Source: Colius striatus
Lineage: Eukaryota; Chordata; Aves; Coliiformes; Coliidae
Direction: 5' to 3'
Assembly (NCBI RefSeq): GCF_028858725.1
Contig: NC_084781.1
Span: forward strand, 3,914,513-3,978,512
Length of the DNA: 64,000 nt
In this document: positions 1 through 12,125 of the stretch, piece after piece
Numbering within the stretch: the stretch's first letter is position 1
How the letters are laid out: the number at the start of each line of letters is the position of its first letter
Made by a program: the position numbers and the translations under genes
Notes under the pieces: model-generated
The model's input: only the letters and a program-made list of their open reading frames with translations
The model's database searches: none
Told to the model about the DNA's origin: nothing

Positions 1-794
1 AAACCAAAAAGGAATAACATCCTGAGCCAATATGCATAATATTAAGGCCTGATTATGATGCAGAATTAAACAAAACATGACTTTCTCTTGTACAAGGAGC
101 TGGTGGAGGCACAGGATGGGCAGCACTTACAGCCAGCCATGCATTATAACACCAGTAATTGAGCAGGTAATGATTATGCATGCTTCATAAACACCCACCA
201 TCAGTTATGTCCATACTGTGCAGACAGGAAAGACTTGATGTTGCAGAAATAGGACATTTTAAATAGCAGTCACTGTTCATATATCCTCTACATCCCCCTC
301 TGATGCAGGAGTAGTACATAATATATGAACATTCAGAGTAGATGCCAGGGAAAATGTCCTAGGCAGCTGTGAGATTAAAGATACTGGAGAATTAGACTTG
401 CATCCATCCTGAGTCGTGCTGTATGAACGTTGAGAGGTTGGTTGTATGGGCAGAGGAGCTCTGTTCCTTACCTGGCTTTCAGGTCTCCTGGAAGACTAAG
501 CAAGACACTAACCTTGTGCTTCAGGTGGAGATAGAGACTACCTGTAGGAAGCACAGTGTGACTTAGTGTATAGGAAATGACATGAAAGACTTGGGTAGTA
601 TCTTTACAGCAAGAGAGTCGTTGTTGTTTGTAAGGGGAAGAGATGGGAAGACAGCAATCTGTGGCTTCAAGTTCTATTGGTGACTCTGTAGTCTACTGGA
701 ATGAAAACTTTTCACTGGCAATATTCAAATCTGTTGTTCATTAACTTGTCTCATCTTGACTGTAATCCCAGTAGGTGGTTTTACAAGTCCTTTT

Positions 795-845
795 GGAGCC
801 TTGGTTTCCCCATGTGTAAAAAGGGAAATGTCTCATTATAGACTG
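795..845 (+). repeat. MIR/CORE-SINE-like fragment
   Basis: The stretch 'gccttggtttccccatgtgt' then 'aaaaagggaaatg' resembles the 3' part of the MIR core (cctcagtttccccatctgt, then aaaatggg). A short ancient remnant, and assignment is tentative. Confidence 0.45.
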
Positions 846-2104
846 TGGTTTATGGGTTTTAGACAAAATAATATGAAGTATTGGTAAATAATTGGATCTC
901 TTTTTTTTTATCAGCCTGCCCTTTCCAAAGAGCTTATAGCTGCTGTCTGCTTGCATTTGTTTCATGCCACTGGGACACAACTCTGCTCTGACAGAGCCAG
1001 CTCTCAGCATTTAAGGAAGAAGAGTTTGACATCTTTAGGAGCCATACACATCCTTACTTCAATTCTTTATAAATTTTGTAGGAAATACACTCAACCATAC
1101 TTCCTAAAAGAGGAAATGCTTGAGACCTGTCTCCTGTGTTTAGAATAAACAGAATCCAGATAATTTAATCTAAGAAAAATGTTCTTTTGAGGACAACCAG
1201 CCTGAATAAAACATTTCTGAGCAAACCCATGACAATGTCCCTCTCCTTGCACCATCCCCCACTCAAACAGCATTTTATATCCTGAAGGATGCCAGAAGCA
1301 GCTCGCTGATCAAGGGAATTGGCCTCATCAGAAACCAGACTGTAAATCTTACTCAGGATACCCTGTTATGCCTGCTCTGATCTTGCAGGTACCTGTAATC
1401 ATCCCAAAAGATCCTTGAGGATCAGTCAAGACCCTGCAAGTAGGCACATCCTATTTGGGTTATTCTGCAGAAGTGGCATTTAGACCCATTGCCTGGCAGA
1501 CTGATACTTTGGTTTTGTTTCTAGATGTTAATGAAAGCCAGATGCAGAAACTTGTGTGGTCTGGGGCCGATGAACTGCTGTTATCTACACTATGGAGCCA
1601 TTTGATTTCTTTCCCCTTCTTTACTAGGCAAACATAATAAACTATTTTCAGTGCAACTTTTCTTCTTGCTGGGCTGAAAAAACACAGGAGGCAGAGACTG
1701 GAAGACTAAACTCAGGCCTGGAATAGGGAAATGGGGGGGTGTGTATTTGCTGTCACTCCAGATATGGCAACCAAAGAGCAAAGAGGCATGTTAATTGTCA
1801 GTGCAAGATTCACACATTAAAACTATCTGGGTGCAGTGCCAGCATCTAATAAGCATGTGCTACAGAATAAGAGGAACTATAAGGGTTAAGATACCCACTT
1901 AGCCTGTTATCTTGTTTCCAGTTATTAACAGGAGCTGTTTTCAGGGAAGGAATAAGGGAACAGTGTAAAAAAGGATCTCTTCCCTACCCATTTTTTCCCT
2001 GATATTTATAGTCAGCAAATGGCTAATGTACTTATTTAGCCATATATATACCCATAGGCTTGCCACAGTTTTTCATGCCCTTGGTTCAGTTCTGTGAGGT
2101 ATCA

Positions 2105-2265
2105 CAATTGCATCAGACTCTGACAGATGCCTTGGAAACTCTGCAATAACCCTAAGAAGTATTTCATTCCCCTTACACAGATTCAGCCACTGAGTCAGTC
2201 CTGCCTGAGAGCAAATGTGGAAATAAGGAGCTAGGACTGCTAGACCAGATGAGACTAGTATCTAA
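2105..2265 (-). repeat. MIR/CORE-SINE-like fragment, antisense
   Basis: The order 'aataaccctaagaagtattt', 'ccccttacacagattcagcc', 'gagcaaatgtggaaataagg', 'agctaggactgctagaccag' resembles a reversed MIR. It is strongly degraded. Confidence 0.35.
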
Positions 2266-5200
2266 ATAACTTGTTTCAGTCCAAAATGGTTCAGTATCAG
2301 GTGGAGTGAATTTGTCAGCTATAATAATACAGGCTGGATCATTTCTTGGTTTGATAGAGGAATTGAAACAAAAATAGGCTGGGGAACTTGTTGAGGAATT
2401 TGAGCTTTGGGCTTTGTGGAGAGTTTCGTGTAGTCTCAGGTGGTTTTGTGAGGAGCTGACCTGCCAGATCTCCCTGCAGCCTCCCAGCTCTTTTTCTCTG
2501 GTTGGTTCAGGACAGAAATGTGTAAATAATGAGAATGTGGTGCTTTGTTTAGGAGCTTGTGCCTGGAGTGTCTTGCTTAGTCTGGGTCAGGGTAAAGGTC
2601 CTTGCAGTAAGCCCCTGGCACAAGGCTGCTTTTCAGCTTGTTGAAACAATGCAGATGAGTGATGTTTAGCTCAAGGAAGGAATGTGGACTGTTTAAGACT
2701 GAGAGATGACTCTGGGCTGTTCTTGCTGTCAGAGATACACAAAGCTCTGTCAGAATGTGCTGTGTGGCATCTCCTGGCACCTCTAATGTTTTACCTGCTT
2801 ATCTTTATAACAAATGTGGGTGTTGAGAACTAATATGTCCATGTGAACACAAACACAAGGATGACACGGTGGACACTGCCTGGATGAGGAGTGAGGGTGC
2901 TGTAATAGATTCCCTGAAAAGACACAGAGAATGAAACCCATCAAGTTATGTAAATCCCACCTCCCTGGTTCTGAATGAGCCCTGGATCCTAACATCAGCT
3001 GACAGCTGGGACTGGTTCATGTTAAACCTCCCCTTTTCTGCATGGAGCCTGAGATCAGGGTAGCTCCCACTGTCCTTATTAGATAACAGTTCTCAGAGGA
3101 GTCTAATCTAGAATACAAGGGTGTTTAAGAGCTGGTAGCTAAAAGACAAGCCTTGAGGAACACAGGATAGATGCTAAGGTTCAAGGACTTACAAGGGAGT
3201 CACTGAACCAGTCTATAGTAGGGCTATTTCTTGGAAATAGATGCTAATATTACTGCAAGCTGTCAAACTGTGCAAACACCACAAAGTTCTGTGGTCTCTG
3301 CTGTACTGAAAACCTGGATGATCAAAATTCATCTGTTCTGGCTTTGACAATCTATTAATAGACGTTGTGTTTCATTCTTAGAGCTGTATTGTGGGTTGAG
3401 ACTTCACCAGTAATATTGGAACTGTGCACTCAATGTCTCATTGAACTCTTATGGACTTAAAATGTACATTCTGAAGTGAAACTGCAGTAGTTCTGCAGCA
3501 CTGTGTTGTGCATCACCATTAAGTAAGGTGGCAAGTGCAAATGTGGGTAGACAAGTGTATAACGATGAGTGGGCCAAGTCAGCTCTTAGACTCTAAAAAA
3601 AGACCATGCAAATGTCTGACTTACCTAAACAAACTAAAAAAAGAGTCTGTTTTTCTTATCCATCTAAATTTTATATTAGAATAGAGGCCTGATTTATCCA
3701 GAGTCTTACAATTTATTCTGAAGATATGTACAAAGCTTCTTTTGTTGCTTTGAGAAGCCCCAAGGGGTTTGAGGCTTTGTCAACTTCTCCAGCTATTTTA
3801 AAAAAGCTTAAACAGAAGTTTATGTAGAAACAACAGGAAAAATTGATACCCACAAGATGTTTTCAGCCTGAATCAAGTGTTTAAAAATGCTTCACTTTCT
3901 GGACATAAAGCAGCTAGTTGAATGTTGTATCAGGAGGAAAGGTGCTTTAATTCCTTTCCAGAGCAGGAGGCAACAAGCAAGCATTGTGCATGTGTAGGTA
4001 TAGAGTATGCTCTTGCATTGTCCCTCTTTTTGTGTAAGTTCTGTGCTGTTTCTTTCCCCATCTATGTGCTGCCTCTCAGTCTCTGCCAAAGGCTGCACAA
4101 AACCACAGGAATTTTGAATCCAAGTACAGACATTTAACTTTGAATGGTTTTGAAATTAACTGAGGAGTTAAAATCCCTGTTGCTTTGCAAAAATTCTTCA
4201 GCTGTCCAGTTTTTCCCCAGTCACTTGATAACCTAAAGATTTTCAGTCTGAAGTCCTCTTCTATGAGCTTCTCAGCTTCCCCTTGTCTCTTGTACACAAA
4301 TTTTCAGTTACCCTGAATCACCACTCTCTTTGTTATCCTCTACTCTATGCAGCATCTAAACAAAAGATATCCTTGTCTGAGGGCTTAGCCCAATGTAAAT
4401 AATATTGAGCCACATGTCAAATAGACATCTTTAATTAGCCAAATTATGTAGTCAGAAAAACAAGAGTGGAGGGGATTTTTTTCCTGAGTAGTAATCTGTC
4501 CCTAAACATAAAAGCCTCAGACGCTCTGTTTCTCAACTCTGAAATAGATCCACCACATCAAGAGCCTTACAATAGCAGGGAGGCACCAGGCTGCTGCTTG
4601 CATTTGTGGCATTTCTTTTTGATTGTTTAGTTATTTGATCTTAAAAGTTCTTTGGGGGAATCTCCTATCAGCTCCAAAATGTGGTTGTGCTGGTAAATAA
4701 GAAGCAGTGACATTAACAGTAATTGACATTAAAGTGTTGTGACATTAAAATGAATCATGTTTGATGGATGGTAGAGACTCAGTCCACTGAGGCTCCTGGG
4801 TTCATGTTTTAGCAAGTTTTGACATTCATTCTCCCTCTTGGTTCCTGCAGTGGTTGTGTAACTGCCTTCAGCAGCCACCGCTCCCGAAAGTTGTGGAAGG
4901 GAGGGAAAGGGCTTTTCTCAGAATTCATTGCTTGGTAGCTTGGAGTGTAAAGGCTTTTCTCTTCTCCATCCAGTCACCTAGTGTCAGGTTCTCAAAACCA
5001 ACACAGTACTGGTGGCATTGGTTTCCTAAGTAGCAAGAGGAGGCTGAAGATGGAAGGCACCACTGGGATGTCAGCAGCAGAGCTGATGGAGTTCTTCTGG
5101 AGCCTTTGTTCTATGGTAGTTTCAGGCAGAAGAAGCCTTGTAAGAAAACCTGACTCTTGCAGTGTGAATAGGGATTTTTTTTGTTACCTTTTTAGAAAGA

Positions 5201-7749
5201 ATGGGAAAATATTTCATTTTGGTAGAGGTTCAGAAAGAAACAGTTTCAGTTGCCAGTTCTGCTCCTGTGGCACCAGCACCAAGTAAAAAACTGACAGTGT
5301 TTTTCTTCACAACCTGGAATTTCTCAAAGAGCTAGGGAGGATGTGGTATAACCTGACACCTATATTTTACAGACAAGTTCTTTAGGAGCCAGGAATATGA
5401 TGAGTGTCAGGAATAGCTGATGGCTGGTCACTATTCCCATGCTTACTTTATGAAGCAAGAGCCAGGTGTAATTATAACAGGCTGCTCTCTTCCTTTGGGT
5501 GGCTGAAGCTTACCTAGAGATGTTCCTTCCAGGCAGGGAGTGACAGGGAGAGATGCAGCATTTCGTTTTTTTTCAAGCATAACATTTCCCAACTTCCTTT
5601 TTTAGCCATGTGAAGCTTGAAGGGGCCTCAGAAAAACGAACCAATGTATTGGGCAAGAAGCCAGCTACCTCCTTGCAGCTTGAGCTGTGTGCTGGCTTCA
5701 CTTTCTGTCCTATTTGGAAATGAGAAGTAATGAGCAGACATGAGCTGATTCTTCCCCCCTTCCCCATTGTGGTCTCTATAGGGTGCCAGTCTCTGAAGGC
5801 TGGCACAGTGGGCATGCAGCCTTTTTCTGTGGCCTCTTTTTGACTCACCAAGTGGTAACTTGCATGAGATTCGATGCATCTTAACTTTTATAAGAAGCCA
5901 AAAGACTGTTTAAGTTAATTTAGCTGGAGTTAAAGCTTGGCCTTGTGGTTAGAAGCACTGAGAAATTCCTGCCTTTTGCAAGCTGCCAGCCAAGAGATAT
6001 TTCCAGTGTGTAGTTTAAGTTGGATGCACCTTGTGAACTGCAGATCTTATTCCCCACTCTGACACTGATTCCTTCTGAGCTTGTTGTTGTCTTTCTAGTC
6101 ATCTATGGGAAAAATTGAGCTTTCAACATCTTTTTCCTTTGCTAACAGGAAACAATGAAACTTAGGAGCTTCACTAAGGGGCTGTGAAAAGAGCTCTGAG
6201 ATCTTGGCATGGGAAGGTTGGGGATGAGGGTCATGATTTTGTCCTTTTCATTGTACAGTGCACACAAATCACTGGAGTACCAGTGTGGGAAGATCATGTT
6301 ATGGATGGTTTTGCTTATGAAATCAGAACTAATTAATTGACTGCCACTGGTTAAAGTCCTAACATTAAAAACCTGACACTTTATTGAATATACCATTTCC
6401 TTGTCTTTACACTTTTCCATTTCTCTTTGGTGATACTCAAGTCCCTGAGGAGTAATAGATAAGCTTGAGTGTCTGGATGTGCAAGGTAAACTACAAACAA
6501 GTTACAACTGAGAGTGTCTTGCTGGCTGGTTTGCAGAGGTGCTGGACACCTGCAGCAGTGCATGTCCTCACTGAAGGATCTGAGGGTGAGCAGCATCTCG
6601 GAGAAGCAGAGAAAGACCAGAGTGTTCAGGGTAGTGTTTTTTAACCTAGTCTTCCTTCTGACTGAAAATGCCTTAAAGCAGGGGGAGAGAAGCTGTGTCA
6701 GCTCCTATTAAAGAAAATAGATTTTTCTAGAGAAGCCAAACCAGCAAAAACCCACAAGTACTGCAGAGATTAGCCAAATATTTTAGCTGCTTTTTGTGGC
6801 AGTTTTGCATCAAGAATACTGGGAACGTTTGATGAAAAACTAACTCATTGGAACACTCAACTGTAATAATATAAGATGATTTCAGCTTGCAGAAGAGCAT
6901 GCTTTGTGAGAGAGAGAGTGCCTCCCTGCACACCTGGGTTTATCTGCATTTCTGGGATCACCAATAGAGTATGGAGACAAAGCAAAGTGGAGTGTTTGAG
7001 CTCCCCAGTTCTTCCTTCAGTTCCCCAAACCAGAGCACTGCTGGATAACATACTATGCAAATATTGAACTGTTACCTTAGCACATTTGCTTTGCCTATTT
7101 TTTGCTGCCACTTTCTGTGGTCAGTGAATGATTTTCATTCTTTTTCTGGCACTTGGAAATAAATTTGTGTTGCCCAAGTAAGTATTGGGGAAAACCAAAT
7201 GTTAAATAGGTATCTTTACTTGTAAGTTCAGGCAATCAAGAAATAAGCTCAGGTGATGTATCTGATCAGTTACAGCAGCTTGTTTTTTCCCCTCATGTAG
7301 AGAGAAAAATAAAGACTGGTACTGGCATGAAACTGGAGGCAGCTGTGACCTGCTCACAGATACTGTCAGCAGTAAAAAGAGGTTGAGTTCATCAAATAAA
7401 TGATGTGCTCAGTTATCCCCACAGACCACACATGTTAGGAGAGATGGGGTTTATTGTAAATGTGGCTGACAGATGGCTGACAGACGTTACAATGGACATA
7501 ATCATGGAAGACCCCACCACCCTGATCTAGCAGCTGTGTACACAGCTTGTGTCATGGTGGCTGAAACCAAACTGTGGCATTTAGGACCTTCTCTGTAGCC
7601 AAGGCAGTGGGAGAGGAGCATTATATGCTTATTCTTCTGGGCAGTCTAAAAGTTGCAGTGAAGCAGAAAGGTCCAAGGCTTAGGGAGCAGACTTGAGTCT
7701 CATGGGTCTGTCCTTGACCTCCTGTAAGTCTTAGAGCTTGTTATAGAGC

Positions 7750-8010
7750 AGTATAGATCAGAAGGGATTTCTGGGGGTCTCTGGCTTAAAGCAGGGACAG
7801 CTTACATCAGGCTGATCAGAAATTCAGCCAGTCAAGTTTTGAATAGCTCCAAAGATTCTGACTCCAGAGTCTGTGAGCCAGTGTTCCAGTGGTTGACTGC
7901 TCACATAGTGAACTGATTTTCCTAATATCAGACTGGAATTCCTCTTTTTAGAGCTCCTCTATTGTGTCTTACACATTTGTGCACCTCTGAGAAGTCTGGC
8001 TTTGATTTCT
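7750..8010 (-). repeat. Old CR1 LINE fragment, antisense
   Basis: Reversed CR1 landmarks, degraded: 'tagatcagaagggatttctg', 'gccagtcaagttttgaatag', 'gccagtgttccagtggttga', 'tttcctaatatcagactgga'. It lies in CLMP intron 1. Confidence 0.8.
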
Positions 8011-8384
8011 CTATAGCTTTGTTGTTCCCTCTGTAAGCTTTACATATGCATCCCTGAGGCATGCAGGTTTTTAACATAAATTGAAAAGGACAGAAGTGAG
8101 GCATGGAAAAGCTTCAGCATGTCTAGGAAACCTTACTTCTACATCAGGGCTTGAGGTCTTTTTCTAGCTTGAGCCTTCCTACCAGGAAGATGAGATGGAT
8201 TTCTTGAGAACTCCCCACTGCCAAGTCCCCCAAATCAGTCAGTAGAAATTTTTCCTCCATTACTTCTCATCAGACAGTACAGACCCACTGAGATCCTTGT
8301 TTTCATGGAACACTTGTATTCCTGCACTAGCTCTGGGGTACTTGTGTCCATCTCCCTTTGCAGATAAACTACCTGGGGTTTAGA

Positions 8385-8640
8385 GGGACAATATGAATGT
8401 GAGTCAGAAATGTGCCCTTACAGCAAAGGGCAACAGCATTGTGGGCTGCATCAGCAGGAGCGTAGGTAGCAGGTCAAGGGAGGTGATCCTTCATCTCTCT
8501 GCAGCACTGGTGAGGTCATATGTCAAGTATTGTGCCCAGTTTTGTGTACTCCAGTTTGACACAAATATTCTGGAGTAAGTCCAGATAAGGGTCACAAAGG
8601 TGATTAAGGGACTGGAGTCCCTGCTTGGAGCAGGGCATTG
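8385..8640 (+). repeat. CR1 LINE fragment, sense
   Basis: CR1 landmarks: 'aatgtgagtcagaaatgtgc', 'gtgggctgcatcagcaggag', 'caagggaggtgatccttcat', 'gtattgtgcccagttttgtg', 'aggtgattaagggactggag'. The 3' terminal part is missing. It sits about 380 bp from an oppositely oriented CR1, as two independent insertions. Confidence 0.88.
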
Positions 8641-11600
8641 GACTAAGGCACCTCAGGACATCCCTTATGACCTCCACTGTCCTGCAGTTCTAAAGAAGTT
8701 ATGATGAAACCGAGGTCAGGAGTTCTACAGATGTTGATTGCCTTCAACAGCAGTGTTAAAAGTGACCCTGAAAGTGATCCATACACATCCTGATCACCAC
8801 AAAATCCAAAATACAGTTGTCCACAAGATAGGAGCAATGTAATCTTATTTTTGGTTCTCACACTAGCCGTTCTCCAGCACTTTACAACATTTAACATCTC
8901 CTGCTTTGTAAGTCAAGGCTGTTGATAGGAACACTTCATGATGTTGAGGAAATCAGTTGGTCAAGCTGTGGTAGGGTCTTCAGTCTGAATGAAAAGATGG
9001 GAAAAGTTCAGTGATGCTTTTAAGTTGGTCAGACCTCTTAGATATACTGCAAAGGAGGGTGGAAATGCAGAGTCCCAGCAGTGGAGCTTGTCGTGTGTGC
9101 TGCCTGTTCCTCCTAGGCTTAGTTCTGTATACTTCACCTGACCTTTGCAGTATGTTTCTTGATAAGATGCCTGACCTTTTCACATCCAATTAGTAGATTT
9201 CTTCAACTGTTGCCTGGATCCTGTTTTTTACCCTCCTCCCCCTTCTGAATCCCTCTTCCTGTTCAGCATCTTGGAAACATTATGCTTGCTCACCAGAGCT
9301 TGTAGCTCTCACAGGGCTGCTTTGCTCTTGGAACGCTGGTACCCAATGCCTGTTTTTGTGAAGGGCTCAGCCTCTCCAGTCTTACTTAGGGCATCCCTCA
9401 CTTCAGGAAAGGGACAAGTGCCACAGGAGAACTAGATTGCTCTTTTGTGCAAAGGTCACAGGAATATTTGGCCGGTATGATGCTTGCATGTTCTCATTCA
9501 GGGTTTCCCCTAGCAATGGCCCAAGGCTTTTGCAGACTTTGTTGCTCTGCAGAGCCTTTGGTATTTGCAAACATGCAAAATATATGTAAGATGTATTTCA
9601 GCTGCTGGCACTGCAGTCCCGTGGTGAGCTGAGAAGAAAATCTGCTTCCTTACCCATCTCATGCCCATTGCAGAGGCAGTTTTTTTGATATGACCATTAG
9701 AAGTAAAGTACTTAAGTCAGCTCTGAAATCCTGAGCTGTTTAACTCTGGAATAGTTTCCCTCCTTGTTCTCCCCCCAACAGTTGACAGGTTTTATTTGGC
9801 TCAAGTAGTACTGAAGCTTTGGTTTAGTCTTTCCACCTGCATGTTTGGAAGCCAATTAAAACTGGATTTGGAAAGTCAGTACTTTGAGCACATTCCTATT
9901 TCTGAAGGGAGCAATATGCATATACTTTCTGGTTTAGTCCTTCTGCCTTTTCCAAACATCTCACATGGCAACTTAAGACATGCTTTGAACTTTTAAAGTA
10001 AGACTAGGGTTTTGCTATATCTCCATTAAGAAAGAAGCATGGGTTTAGAAGCAAGTAGACAACTGGAAACAAACAATATGCTTTTCCACTTGTTTTTAAA
10101 CGTTCCTAAACTTTCACAGAAGAAAAAAATCAGTAATTCTTCATTTTCTTATGTTGTTTCTTACTTTGCAGCACTTGATCAACTTGATTAATGTAACTTT
10201 ATTGTATAGTCATATCCTTTTTAGGATTGTAGGCTGCTGTCAAGTGGAATGGGTCCAGAAGTTGGATTTCAGCCCTCAGCTCACACACTGTAATGCTGTG
10301 GGTAGTGGAATCCTCCAACTTCACCCTGTCAGTGCACGAGGATGCCTTAGGTTCAGCTGTGCTCCCAGCAGTCACTGGGAAAAAGTATATGCAGGAATTC
10401 ATGTTTTGTGTTAAATAATACTTCTTTCCTTCCTGTGTGTAAATTCTCAGTCCTTTTCTTGAGAATCACTTGCAGCAGCTGTGCAGTGTTGTCAGTGAAA
10501 ATAGCTGTTGTGTTCCACGTTGGAGAGCTGTCTCTCTGAAGGGAGGATGCTTTCCAAATGATGCTTGTCCATTTGAAAGGCAACACAAGTTCTCACGAGT
10601 GTAATATTCAGTCTAGTCTTTGGCTTGTAAATGTTACTAGGAAGAAGCTCAAGAACATTTTGAGCACAAGTCCTCACCAAATGCAAGGTCAGACTTCCTT
10701 CAGTACAATGCTAATTCAGATTTAGCATGTAAAGATTTGGTGAGTTGTCTGTGTGATGCCAGCTCCCTAAAATGCAGTAGGTGAGCGTCTTCCAGTGTTC
10801 ACAGGGCAGTGTGCATTCCTTGGTAATCCCCACTTGGTCAGTTTGTAGCTGTGATATGGAAAGTTGGAGTTAGAGAACTCCACCTCCGCTTGTCTAAGAC
10901 CTTAGTGTACATGTCCAGATGCTGTAACTCCTGGTAACAGAGGGAAAAAATGAGGGGAAAGATGTATCTGATCTCAGAGTCAGCTTGCAGCTGGTATGCT
11001 GTTGTGCCAAACTCTAGGAAACATGCAGGGAGAGAGCTGAATCATAGTGATAAGATAATTAAGACCTGATCCTCCTTTTTCCTTTGTTTCATACTGTAGC
11101 TAGTGCAAGGATGAGGATTAAGAGAATGAGATTTCTTCAATTTTCTAACTTCTGATGGGTTCAGAAAATACAAAGTAATTGATCCTAACTATTATAGCAC
11201 TGGTGAGAGAGCAGCTGCAGGCAGCTGTGTGGGCAGTGTCTGTAACATAAGTCTTACAGAGTTAAGCTGGTGTTGTTCCTGGTCCTGTTCTCAGACCAGA
11301 AGACTGCGCCTCGTGTGCTTCTCAGAAGTGTTGCAGAGTTTAATATGTCTCTTTCACAAGACTTATGGGGCTGATGGGGAGGAGCTGCTGCTGCTGTTCA
11401 TTTTCTGCCTCAGGGAAAGCTGTAGCTGAGGATTTGAGATGGAGTGAATATAAGAATATGAAAAGTGACAGAGTGCTAATACATTAGGCATTCATTTTTG
11501 TATCATATTAGTAGTGTTTGTGGTGGATAAGTGAGATGTTCTACTGTGTTATGTGCCATTCTGAGGATGCAGCTGAACATCTCATTGAGGTAACATGGAT

Positions 11601-12039
11601 GTGCTGACCATGGACTGAGGCTTCTACCTTAAAACCACCTCAGCCTTTGTGGAAAATATGTGAGAGTCAGATGCAGAAAGGCATGAGGTTTAGTTTTGGA
11701 TATGTTCTGGGTTTCTTGGTACTTTTTTTTGGCAAGCTTAAAACAAGCTGTATTTCTATGACCAAAAGCAGTGGAAAAGCACCATCAGTTCAGTGCTTTC
11801 TGGTTAACATGTTACTCTTTGATGCCAAGAGAAAAAAGATAGAGGGAATCCACAGTAAAAGAATTACTTTCTTGGGAATCTTTATCAACCTCTCAAGTCT
11901 ATTCCTCTTTCCCTGACTTTCAGAGTTACTTCAGCTAATGCAACCTATTCCTTGGGTTTTGAAATTGGTGGAGAAAGATCCAATGGACAAATACTATTTT
12001 GAACTTGGTGTTGTGGCTGTCTCTTTTTGTTTGTATTCT

Positions 12040-12125
12040 GGATTCTGCCTGGTGTCTGCCTTGGGCAGATAACTTCATTTCAGTATGCCTTAATTTTTGT
12101 GTCTGTGAACTGACAGCAACAATAG
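12040..12125 (+). repeat. MIR/CORE-SINE-like fragment
   Basis: Degraded core: 'tgccttgggcagataacttc', 'agtatgccttaatttttgtg', 'tctgtgaactgac'. Compare the MIR text 'ccttgggcaagttacttaac', 'gcctcagtttcctcatctgt'. Confidence 0.4.
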